The notes beneath the pieces were generated by a model. It did not search any database. It saw nothing but the letters and a program-made list of their open reading frames with translations, and was not told where the DNA came from. A stretch of DNA of 8,327 nucleotides, taken from a bacterium (GTDB taxonomy: Bacteria; Cyanobacteriota; Vampirovibrionia; Obscuribacterales; Obscuribacteraceae). Within the stretch, counting starts at the first letter, position 1, and each line of letters begins with the position of its first letter. Shown here piece after piece: positions 1 to 6,490 of the stretch. The stretch spans positions 1 through 8,327 of the forward strand of contig JAUIJG010000227.1 of the NCBI GenBank assembly GCA_030431355.1, in the 5' to 3' direction. The position numbers were made by a program, and so were the translations under genes.

Positions 1-1447
1 CGACTTGAAACCCTTCTCTATTCAGGTCGATGGCGGCAAACGGTCCATTCAGGTAGGCAGGCACTTAAATGTCAACCATGACTATCACCAGAAGACCATA
101 GACTTTTCAAAAGAGTTTCTAGAATCTCATCCTGAGCTGCTTAAGGCTAAGGACTTTCAGATTTATTACAACACCTACAACTTTCCCTATGAAGTTGCTC
201 CGGGACTGGAGCGCGTCCTTGTTCTTGGTGCAGGCACCGGCAATGATGTGGCTGCTGCCGTGAGGCATGGGGCGAAGCGGGTTGACGCGGTGGAGATTGA
301 TCCTGCCATTCTCTCTCTGGGAGAGAAGATTCATCCGGAGAAGCCATATTCAAAAGAGATAGTACACAGGCACAATAATGATGCCAGGGCATATCTCAGC
401 AACGATGATGGCAAGTATGATGTCATCGTATTTGGTCATGTGGATTCTCACACCACATTTTCGACACTGTCTTCGGTGCGACTGGATAACTTTCTCTACA
501 CCAGCGAGAGTATCGCGTCGGCCACCAGGCATCTATCGGACAGAGGTATCGGAGCCCTTAGCTTTGCCGCCGGTCCTAAGTGGCTCAGGGCCAGGCTCTA
601 CCAGGTGGTGAAAGCGAATAGCAAAACCGAGCCGATAGTATTGCATACGGAGTTCGATAATCCCGGCTCGATCACAATTTTGTGGGGACCAGGTCTTGCT
701 GATGCCCGAACTAAAATTCCGGCGGACAAGGAGATTATCGAAGGGAAAGAGTTATCCCAGAATATAGAATTGCCCACCGATGATTGGCCTTTTCTATATC
801 AGGAGAAGCGCAATATTCCGCCTGTTTATCTGGTTATGCTTGGATTTGTATTCTTCGTTTCCGGATTCATCATATTCATGCGCATGAGATTGTCCCTGGG
901 ATCCTTGATGACATACAGTCAATTTTTCTTCCTGGGAGCCGGGTTCTTGCTGCTTGAGACCCGGGGAATGCTTGCTGTTTCTGTGCTGTTCGGCTCGACC
1001 TGGTTGGTTAACTCCGTCGTGATAGCAGTGGTGCTTACCATGGCTTTGATATCCAATTTTATAGTCATGAAAGTGAAGGCTATCAAAGAGTGGCACGGTT
1101 ACCTGGCTCTTATCCTCTCTCTGGTGCTTTTGTATATGGTTCCCCTGGCGCCATACTCCGGGGCTGACCTGATGACCAAATTAGGCCTATCAACTGTTAT
1201 TCTTGGTCTTCCTTTTGCTTTCTCCGGAATTGTTTTCTCCCGGGCTCTTTCTAAGGTGGAAGAGACACAAAAGGCTCTGGGAATCAATATACTGGGGGCT
1301 CTATTGGGCGGCTGTCTGGAGTATCTCTCCACGGTGGTGGGCACAAACGGCCTGACTCTGGTCAGCATAACTGTCTACCTGGTGTCGTTTCTGGTGGCTC
1401 TCACCCTGGGCGGCAATCGTTCTATAAGCACAAAATCGAAAGACTGA
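1..1447 (+). CDS. Membrane-fused spermidine-synthase-like protein (5' truncated by the window edge)
   Basis: The frame is open to the left edge, so the TTG at 5 is probably internal and the true N-terminus, likely with more membrane segments, is outside the window. Residue numbers count from that TTG. A Rossmann SAM/aminopropyltransferase-like domain is clear: the nucleotide-binding glycine motif VLVLGAGTGNDV (71-82), the acidic end of beta 2 (VEID, 96-99), NDARAYL (125-131), YDVIVF (138-143) and YTSES (165-169), then TDDWPFLY (258-265). About seven hydrophobic segments follow (roughly 274-292, 304-320, 331-353, 364-382, 392-412, 424-440, 448-469), including FFLGAGFLLLETR (308-320), which I recall as typical of such fusions. 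The catalytic DSxDP motif of true spermidine synthases is replaced by GHVD (144-147): the first Asp is Gly and the second is kept. Polyamine synthesis is therefore doubtful, and the substrate is unknown. The domain architecture is secure; the function is not. Confidence 0.85.
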   Translation, partial: DLKPFSIQVDGGKRSIQVGRHLNVNHDYHQKTIDFSKEFLESHPELLKAKDFQIYYNTYNFPYEVAPGLERVLVLGAGTGNDVAAAVRHGAKRVDAVEIDPAILSLGEKIHPEKPYSKEIVHRHNNDARAYLSNDDGKYDVIVFGHVDSHTTFSTLSSVRLDNFLYTSESIASATRHLSDRGIGALSFAAGPKWLRARLYQVVKANSKTEPIVLHTEFDNPGSITILWGPGLADARTKIPADKEIIEGKELSQNIELPTDDWPFLYQEKRNIPPVYLVMLGFVFFVSGFIIFMRMRLSLGSLMTYSQFFFLGAGFLLLETRGMLAVSVLFGSTWLVNSVVIAVVLTMALISNFIVMKVKAIKEWHGYLALILSLVLLYMVPLAPYSGADLMTKLGLSTVILGLPFAFSGIVFSRALSKVEETQKALGINILGALLGGCLEYLSTVVGTNGLTLVSITVYLVSFLVALTLGGNRSISTKSKD

Positions 1448-1470
1448 ACAAAACGTCAATCTTTCGATTT
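1433..1470. terminator. Bidirectional hairpin terminator between convergent ORFs
   Basis: The arms AAATCGAAAGA (1433-1443) and TCTTTCGATTT (1460-1470) are a perfect 11-bp inverted repeat. One mismatch and three more pairs (TGA/TCA) extend it inward to an 8-nt loop. The left arm overlaps the last codons of the upstream gene. The A and T runs at the stem base could serve as the U-tract in either direction. The tract is short on the plus strand (TTTC) and better on the minus strand (TTTT). It sits between a plus-strand gene and a minus-strand small ORF, where a shared terminator is expected. Confidence 0.55.
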
Positions 1471-1501
1471 CTAGTAACTGAATGAAATTATAGGCTGGCG
1501 A

Positions 1502-1624
1502 CTATTTGTCGTTGCCGGCTTTCATTTCCTGAACTTTTTTCAGTTTTTTGACGATATTGATAATAATCACAGGCATGATAATAACACCGGCAAAAACTAT
1601 AAGGGTTGGTGCATCCATTTCCAT
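1502..1624 (-). CDS. Small single-pass membrane protein, 40 residues
   Basis: The ORF runs from ATG at 1624 to TAG at 1502. It starts MEMDAPTLIVFAGVIIMPVI, which leads into a hydrophobic stretch over about residues 7-25. A basic patch IVKKLKK (24-30) follows, then a polar tail ending AGNDK. This fits a single membrane helix with its positive C-terminal side in the cytoplasm. A good ribosome binding site, AGGAAGGA (1635-1642), lies 10 nt upstream of the ATG. A second ATG at codon 3 is possible but less well spaced. I do not recognise the family. The call rests on the ribosome site, the clean helix and the position beside a bidirectional hairpin. It could still be a chance ORF, because 40 residues is short. 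Confidence 0.55.
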   Translation of the reverse strand: MEMDAPTLIVFAGVIIMPVIIINIVKKLKKVQEMKAGNDK

Positions 1625-1634
1625 AGTAGTTTGG

Positions 1635-1642
1635 TCCTTCCT
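1635..1642 (-). promoter_or_regulatory. Ribosome binding site of the 40-residue ORF
   Basis: Read on the minus strand the sequence is AGGAAGGA, a strong anti-16S match 10 nt before the ATG at 1624. It is the main reason to treat the short ORF as a real gene. Confidence 0.5.
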
Positions 1643-1676
1643 GATACTTAGTTTGAGCTACTGGTTTAACCGCTAG

Positions 1677-1716
1677 GTTATCTATAGTTTGCCCTAGCCA
1701 GTGACTATAGTATAAC
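1677..1716. promoter_or_regulatory. Imperfect inverted repeat, with a possible plus-strand promoter
   Basis: GTTATCTATAG (1677-1687) pairs with CTATAGTATAAC (1705-1716), with one extra T in the right arm and a 17-nt centre. The right arm contains TATAAC (1711-1716), a 5/6 match to a -10 box. TTGCCC (1689-1694) lies 16 bp upstream as a weak -35. The site is between a minus-strand small ORF starting at 1624 and a plus-strand gene starting at 1892, so it could act as a shared operator or promoter. The -35 match is poor and no mapping data exist. Confidence 0.3.
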
Positions 1717-1830
1717 GCCTATCGAAAAACATAAAAGATCTGATTACATGTAAGGGCTGTCAATGTCTCGTAAAATAAGGCAAAATAAAGATGTAAAGAA
1801 TCTGGGAGTTCCCTTCAAGGGCTTTTAAGG

Positions 1831-1871
1831 TTGTCCATAGGGTGTCCTATTAGGTACGATAGTTAATAGGA
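1831..1871 (+). promoter_or_regulatory. Inverted repeat and weak promoter just upstream of the secreted-protein gene
   Basis: TCCTATTA (1845-1852) and TAATAGGA (1864-1871) are a perfect 8-bp inverted repeat with an 11-bp centre, 20 bp before the GTG start at 1892. One G-T pair and one further T-A pair extend it outward. A possible sigma-70 pair, TTGTCC (1831-1836) and TACGAT (1855-1860) with an 18-bp spacer, places the -10 inside the repeat. A repressor-type operator is therefore plausible. Each box matches consensus at only 4 of 6 positions. Confidence 0.3.
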
Positions 1872-1891
1872 TAATTTAGTTAAGAAAGACC

Positions 1892-2716
1892 GTGACACTC
1901 AAGCATTTATTTCGCCCTCTGCAGAAGGGCACATTTACTAAAAACTCACTCTGCTTTCTGAGCGCAGTAGCATTATTGCTTTGTTCCTTTGGTCTGACCC
2001 GCTCCGCTTCGGCAATGTCTGTATACGGTATGCCGCTGAGCAAAGCTTATTCCAAAGATTTCTTCCAATTTTTTCAGTTCAGGGTTGTGGGTGTAAGCAT
2101 TACAGATGATGGTTTCATGGAGATCATTTTCAAGCCACCCAAGGGCAATCCAACCAGGACTTCGGTAAAGTTATTCGTGGTTCTGGAAAAAGACGGTCAG
2201 ATAAAAAGAATGCGGCTGGAGCTTGTTAGAAGTTTCATCGATGATTTAAAACAGGGTATGTTTGCCAGGGATGTGGCCAAGAGTTTTATTCAGGCAGGGG
2301 TGCACGCCGATGACTATGCAGACGCCAGACCTGTGGTAAACGAGATCTTCTTTCGCCAGAAGCTGACACCGATAGACATCGGCAACCAGGTAAAAAGCTC
2401 CGGCTCCAAAAAGAACGGCAGTACCATATCTATCTATAAGTTGGGCGAGGGCAAGCTAGCTTCCGGAGACATTATCATCATCGGGGATGGTGCCAATATT
2501 CCCAAGTTGCCTCCGGAACATTCGGACTTGTACAAGTGTTTCACCGGCAGGAAAGACTCGTTCCGTCAGGACTTCTCCAAGTCTTCACTGCATCTGGAGA
2601 ATACCTTGATAGATGGGAATAAGGTTCTGGTTATGACAGTCGGTCCCCGGGACGTCGCTCCTAAAACAGAGTTGGAGAACTTTGACTTTCACAACCTGCC
2701 TTTGTTTTTGCCCTGA
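1892..2716 (+). CDS. Secreted protein of unknown function with Sec signal peptide
   Basis: The protein has 274 residues and starts at GTG. The in-frame TAG 12 nt further upstream leaves no earlier start, and only a weak purine stretch (AAGAAAGA) precedes the GTG. The N-terminus has a basic region (KHLFRPLQK), a hydrophobic core over about residues 20-36 (SLCFLSAVALLLCSFGL) and a good signal peptidase site, SASA before M42. The mature part is mixed alpha/beta without a motif I recognise. It has FRVVGVSITDDGFMEIIF (about 63-80) followed by a basic KLFVVLEKDGQIKRMRLEL strand pair (about 93-111), then a Gly/Ser/Lys-rich turn near 178-186 and IYKLGEGKLASGDIIIIGDG. No membrane segment follows the signal, so it is probably periplasmic or released. 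The gene ends 9 bp from the end of the oppositely transcribed kinase gene, with no room for separate terminators. Confidence 0.8.
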   Translation: MTLKHLFRPLQKGTFTKNSLCFLSAVALLLCSFGLTRSASAMSVYGMPLSKAYSKDFFQFFQFRVVGVSITDDGFMEIIFKPPKGNPTRTSVKLFVVLEKDGQIKRMRLELVRSFIDDLKQGMFARDVAKSFIQAGVHADDYADARPVVNEIFFRQKLTPIDIGNQVKSSGSKKNGSTISIYKLGEGKLASGDIIIIGDGANIPKLPPEHSDLYKCFTGRKDSFRQDFSKSSLHLENTLIDGNKVLVMTVGPRDVAPKTELENFDFHNLPLFLP

Positions 2717-2725
2717 TCCTTTTTC

Positions 2726-4819
2726 TTACTCTTCATCATCATCTTCGGTGGTTTCTGTGACCCCGTCATTCTGCCAGATCTGGGGTGAAATCTCTTCCAC
2801 TAAAGCGATGAGCCACTTCTTGCCGTCTTTCTTAATCAGGTCCATTCTCATATAACGTGGTCCCTGTTTAACCCAGAAGTCTGTCTTTACCAGGACCGAT
2901 GCTTTGCCGGTATCTTTGTCGAAGTTCTCTATTTTTATCGCTTTCTTGGGCGCGTCATTGGGGTTGGCTATCAGGTTGTATTTCATTGACTCTTTGGCCC
3001 AGGTCTCGCTCAGTTTTTTGAAGTTATTGATTTGCCAGTCTTCGGTATAGAAATTCATCATCGCTTCGGCGTCTACCTCCGGCTTTGTCACCAGGGCAAA
3101 CATGCTTTCTATCAGGTTGGTAATCTGCCGGAGGTCCTCGCTGGATGAACTTTCATCGATTACAGCCTCATCAAGAATGTTTTTGTCTCCGGAGCGATGG
3201 TACTTTACCTTCCAGAAGTCGCCTATGCCGGCACCAGAGGCGTTGGCTGCTCGGTCTTCCAGGTTGAAGTGCTCGGTATTTATCTTGATCAACTGACCCA
3301 TACCTTCTTCATCTTCCGGGTCCACCATCCACAAATAAAGCTTCCCACCCTTCTTCTTGCCGGGCGGTTGATAATAGTAGGCGAGTCCTTGACCTTCGGT
3401 CTGCATCGAGAACATCGATGAGAGATTCATGGAATTGAAGAGGAATACGGCAAGGGCGCCAACCCCGGCCAGCACCAGCAATCCGACACCAATAACCACC
3501 GGAGAAGTTGGTTTCAGCCAGTCTATCTCTTTAAGTTTGTCGAGCGGATTGGGCTTAGAAGAGTCATCTTCTTTTTTCTTCTTCTTACCGATATCTTTCT
3601 GGGGCGCTTTGCTTCTTGCTGGCGCCGCCTGCGCTTTCTGGGATGGAGCACCGGAACTGCGCGTGGATTTTTGTGGGGGCTCTCCCTTCTTGACCGGTGC
3701 TTCGGTTTTGTCCCCTTTCACTTTGCCGGGACCGGGCGCTGCGGTACTCTTTTCCTGGGCTATCGCTTTGCTTGCCCGGGTAGATTTGACGCCGCCTTTT
3801 CTCTGGGGCGCGGCACCGAAAAGTTTCTCCTGTTCCATCAGTTTGGAGACGCCTTCCATGGCGTCCCTCAGTTCCTGCATGGACTGATATCTCTGCTCCG
3901 GTTTTTTAGCCAGGGCTTTGAGTACGACCCTTTCAAGGGCGTCCGGGATATTCAGGTCGGGGCGAACTTCTTTGAAGGGTTTGGGAGGTGTCGACATATG
4001 CATCTGCATGGTGTCGATGATGGACTGTCCCATCAGAGGAGGTTGACCGGTCAGGGCTTCATAGATCATCGCTCCCATCGAGTAAATGTCGGAACGCGCG
4101 TCAAGGGATTGAGCCATGCATTGTTCCGGACTCATATATATGGGCGATCCGAAGACTTCTCCGGTCTGGGTGAGGTTTTGGGATTGTTTTCCAGACGAGG
4201 GCATCAGCTTGGCGATACCGAAATCCACCACTTTTACAAAATCTTTTTTGCCTTCAAAATCTATGAGCATGATGTTGCTGGACTTGAGATCCCGGTGAAT
4301 AACGCCTTTTTGATGGGCATGCTCAAGGGCTTCGCAGGCTTGCATGAAAATTGGGATAACCCGTTTGACCGGGACATGCTTGTCCGCTTTTATGATCTCA
4401 GAAAGGCTCTCACCTTCGAGAAAGTCCATGACCAGGTAAGGTTGTCCGCTTGCCACGAAACCATAGTCATATACGGTAATTACATTCGGATGCTGGAGGT
4501 GTGAGGCGGCCTGGGCTTCCTGCTGAAATCTTTTGATACTGATCTGGTCGGAAACCAACTGGGGAAGCAGTACCTTAATCGCTACGGTCCGGTCCATAAG
4601 CTCATGGACACCGCGATAAACAGCACTCATGCCTCCGCGACCGACCTCCTCCACTACCTTGTAGCGGTCGTTGAGAATCTGACCAATCAGCTCGTCTTTT
4701 TTGGGGGTGAGGAGCATGGTTCGATCATTGGGGCAAACAACCAGGTCTGCCGGAAATTCTCCGTTGCAGGCAGGACATTTTTTGATCTTTTGTCCACCGG
4801 TTGTTTTTTGAGAGTCCAC
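2726..4819 (-). CDS. Transmembrane Hanks-type Ser/Thr protein kinase with zinc ribbon and external C-terminal domain
   Basis: The protein has 697 residues. A zinc-ribbon-like N-terminus has CPAC (15-18) and C29 followed by PND. Only three Cys are present, so an Asp or another residue may be the fourth ligand. The kinase domain covers about 53-325 with all key residues: Gly loop GRGGMSAVY (60-68), Lys82 in VAIKV, Glu101 in helix C, HRDLKSSN (175-182), DFG (199-201) and SPE (230-232). A low-complexity Lys/Ala/Pro linker (about 335-425) leads to one membrane helix (about 440-462). The rest is outside the cytoplasm. Its last ~130 residues alternate helices and strands (LIESMFALV, NFYTEDW, ASVLVKTDFWV, KKWLIALVEE) in a way that suggests an NTF2-like fold, which is an inference. 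The start is GTG at 4819, with GGAAG 10 nt upstream; the next in-frame start would lose the ribbon. It probably phosphorylates cytoplasmic Ser/Thr targets in response to an envelope signal; the substrate is unknown. Confidence 0.95.
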   Translation of the reverse strand: MDSQKTTGGQKIKKCPACNGEFPADLVVCPNDRTMLLTPKKDELIGQILNDRYKVVEEVGRGGMSAVYRGVHELMDRTVAIKVLLPQLVSDQISIKRFQQEAQAASHLQHPNVITVYDYGFVASGQPYLVMDFLEGESLSEIIKADKHVPVKRVIPIFMQACEALEHAHQKGVIHRDLKSSNIMLIDFEGKKDFVKVVDFGIAKLMPSSGKQSQNLTQTGEVFGSPIYMSPEQCMAQSLDARSDIYSMGAMIYEALTGQPPLMGQSIIDTMQMHMSTPPKPFKEVRPDLNIPDALERVVLKALAKKPEQRYQSMQELRDAMEGVSKLMEQEKLFGAAPQRKGGVKSTRASKAIAQEKSTAAPGPGKVKGDKTEAPVKKGEPPQKSTRSSGAPSQKAQAAPARSKAPQKDIGKKKKKEDDSSKPNPLDKLKEIDWLKPTSPVVIGVGLLVLAGVGALAVFLFNSMNLSSMFSMQTEGQGLAYYYQPPGKKKGGKLYLWMVDPEDEEGMGQLIKINTEHFNLEDRAANASGAGIGDFWKVKYHRSGDKNILDEAVIDESSSSEDLRQITNLIESMFALVTKPEVDAEAMMNFYTEDWQINNFKKLSETWAKESMKYNLIANPNDAPKKAIKIENFDKDTGKASVLVKTDFWVKQGPRYMRMDLIKKDGKKWLIALVEEISPQIWQNDGVTETTEDDDEE

Positions 4820-4840
4820 GATTAAACTGCTTCCGACCCG

Positions 4841-4846
4841 ACTATA
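4841..4846 (-). promoter_or_regulatory. Possible -10 box for the kinase gene
   Basis: On the minus strand the sequence is TATAGT, about 20 bp before the GTG start, in a 122-bp gap with no gene. No convincing -35 lies at the usual distance, so this is only a candidate. The gap length itself suggests that the kinase has its own promoter. Confidence 0.2.
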
Positions 4847-4941
4847 CTCTGACTAAAATTTGATGAGATGCTCTTGGAGCCCCCCTGCATTCTCATTCCC
4901 GGCTGTCATCCTCTGTAATCATTATCTACTTATTAAAGCTT

Positions 4942-5478
4942 CTATTTCTCTTGTGATTTTGCTGGTTTCGGCTGTTTGACCGGGGTAAGGCGGGGATAAA
5001 TGGACAGATAGATTATCAGAGACAGCATCAGATAAATGACCATTTGGTTAAACACCCTGACGATGGATGCGCCAGGCTCCAGGCAGCAAAGCTTAGGGTC
5101 GTCGGGGTTGTAGAGTACCGGGATGGAGTTTCCCACGGCAAATTTTTTACCGAAATCTGCCGTCTCCATGCCCGTATAGACGCGCTTTTCCTGGAATTTA
5201 ATCCTTTTACCGAAATAAACCTGGGAGCCGACCATGTACATGTAAGAGAGAGAGTTCTCGAAGCCTGAGGCAGTGCCGACCTTATAGGGCTCGATATTCA
5301 CTTCTTTAAGAGTGCCGGTGGTTTTTGACCAGTTAAAGGCCTGCATTCCGTGAATGTAAGGAGGTAGATCGCTTATCGAAAGAGCGGTCAGAACAAAGAG
5401 AACAAGACCAATGATTATTGGCTTGTGCAATCTGGCGGTTAGCTCATCAGGGTCGAATTTAGCCACGGTATCAGCCAT
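4942..5478 (-). CDS. DUF3592 family membrane protein
   Basis: The protein has 178 residues: a short cytoplasmic N-terminus, a membrane helix (about 21-39, IIIGLVLFVLTALSI), an external beta-rich region and a second helix (about 143-162, VFNQMVIYLMLSLIIYL) before a Pro/Lys-rich tail. The central part matches the DUF3592 pattern: a W-S-K-T-x-G-T-L strand start (about 50-57), SYMYMVGSQVYFGKRIKF, then GNSIPVLYNPDDPKLCCLEPG, where the NPDDP turn is the hallmark. The molecular role of the family is unknown. The ATG at 5478 has no strong ribosome site. The gene lies 103 bp after tryptophan dioxygenase and 122 bp before the kinase, on the same strand, so a shared transcript with either is uncertain. 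Confidence 0.85.
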   Translation of the reverse strand: MADTVAKFDPDELTARLHKPIIIGLVLFVLTALSISDLPPYIHGMQAFNWSKTTGTLKEVNIEPYKVGTASGFENSLSYMYMVGSQVYFGKRIKFQEKRVYTGMETADFGKKFAVGNSIPVLYNPDDPKLCCLEPGASIVRVFNQMVIYLMLSLIIYLSIYPRLTPVKQPKPAKSQEK

Positions 5479-5547
5479 ATCAGCTCGAAAAGAATACTGT
5501 CCGGATATTTCAATCCAATATATAACTTTCCCTGAAGGGGCTAATTT

Positions 5548-5564
5548 AAAAAAACGCCGGAGGC
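5548..5564 (-). terminator. Weak hairpin plus T7 tract after tryptophan dioxygenase
   Basis: On the minus strand GCC-TCC-GGC (5564-5556) forms a very short stem, then one G and a run of seven T (5554-5548). It starts 17 bp after the kynA stop codon. The U-tract is convincing; the stem of 3-4 pairs is not. It may separate kynA from the DUF3592 gene. Confidence 0.35.
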
Positions 5565-5581
5565 AATTCTTATCAGACTTT

Positions 5582-6445
5582 TTAGACTTCCAAATGAGTC
5601 CTGAGCTGCCATAGATCAGGGAAGCAACGTTTCGTCAGGGTGGTGCGAAGATAGCCAACTCCTTCACTACCGCCGGTGCCTTGCTTGAATCCGATTATTC
5701 TCTCTACGACTGTGACGTGGTGGGTGCGCCAGAGACCTATAAGTTCATCCATGTCGATTAAGAGTTCGGCAAGAGCATTGAGATCGTAGTATTTATCAGT
5801 TTCTTCATAGAGCTTTTTCAGCTCATTTATCCGGCTTAATCTCTTTTTCTCAAGGGTCTCTTCGTCATCACCCTCTTCATCTCTGGGGAGGGTGAAGCCA
5901 TCACTTTCCAAAAGATCATAGAACAGCTCTCTCAAGGACCTTGAGTTATATCTTTCTACGAGCTTCTTGTAGGCTACTTCGTCCGCCTCAAAATGCTTGA
6001 GCATATGCTCGTTTCTGAGACCGGCCATGAATTCGACTTCCCTGAATTGACTGGATTGAAATCCACTGGCAGGGTTTAGATTGTGCCTGAATCCCAGGAA
6101 ATCTTTTGGGGTCATTGTCTCCAATATATGTATTTGACCGACAAGTAGTCTCATTATCGCCACCACACGCTTCATATAGAAGCTTGCCGATCTGACATTC
6201 TTTTGACTCATCATCTCGACAACGGTATCAAGTTCATGAAGAATCAGCTTGAACCAAAGTTCGTAAGCCTGGTGGATGATAATGAAAAGCGGCTCGTCAT
6301 GGTGGGCCGGGTCGGACTGACAAATTTGAAGTTGCTTAAGCTCTTCCACCTTCAGGTAGTTATTGTAGGTAAGAGGGCTGTGTTCGCCACCGTATCTAGT
6401 GCAAGTGTCTTTCTCTTTGGTTTCGCTGTCCGCTTTGCCGGCCAT
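5582..6445 (-). CDS. kynA: Tryptophan 2,3-dioxygenase
   Basis: This is a cytoplasmic haem enzyme that opens the indole ring of L-tryptophan with O2 to give N-formylkynurenine, the first step of the kynurenine pathway. The protein has 287 residues, normal for bacterial members. Signature motifs are intact: HDEPLFIIIHQAYELWFK (49-66) with the active-site His58, GFQSSQFRE (128-136) with Arg135 for the substrate carboxylate, WRTHHVTVVERIIG (239-252) with His243 as the expected proximal haem ligand, and GTGGS (256-260), whose Thr257 contacts substrate in known structures. An acidic stretch at 189-200 (DEEGDDEETLEK) lies in a variable region. The ATG start has GGAGAG 8 nt upstream. The gene begins 45 bp after the phosphoesterase gene, so the two are probably co-transcribed. 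Kynurenine formamidase and kynureninase genes are not in the window, so the fate of the product is unknown. Residue roles are transferred from characterised family members. Confidence 0.97.
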   Translation of the reverse strand: MAGKADSETKEKDTCTRYGGEHSPLTYNNYLKVEELKQLQICQSDPAHHDEPLFIIIHQAYELWFKLILHELDTVVEMMSQKNVRSASFYMKRVVAIMRLLVGQIHILETMTPKDFLGFRHNLNPASGFQSSQFREVEFMAGLRNEHMLKHFEADEVAYKKLVERYNSRSLRELFYDLLESDGFTLPRDEEGDDEETLEKKRLSRINELKKLYEETDKYYDLNALAELLIDMDELIGLWRTHHVTVVERIIGFKQGTGGSEGVGYLRTTLTKRCFPDLWQLRTHLEV

Positions 6446-6453
6446 TTTTATTT

Positions 6454-6459
6454 CTCTCC
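6454..6459 (-). promoter_or_regulatory. Ribosome binding site of kynA
   Basis: GGAGAG on the minus strand lies 8 nt before the ATG. It is the clearest canonical site in the minus-strand cluster and fixes the kynA start. Confidence 0.7.
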
Positions 6460-6490
6460 AGTCGTTGTCATTCCCGGAATTGAGATCAAT

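Noticed and set aside
1811..1821. CCCTTCAAGGG mini-palindrome followed by CTTTT
   Set aside because: The stem would be three pairs around a five-base loop with a poor T run, and it sits before a start codon rather than after a gene.
3340..3360. Lys-rich runs in the kinase and phosphoesterase as a sign of repeats or slippage
   Set aside because: The codons are mixed AAG/AAA and both frames continue normally, so these are protein-level charged stretches, not DNA repeats.
3671..4504. 277-residue plus-strand ORF inside the kinase gene
   Set aside because: It is antisense to the conserved kinase core (HRD, DFG and SPE are all in the minus-strand frame). The translation has no recognisable domain, so it is a shadow of constrained codons.
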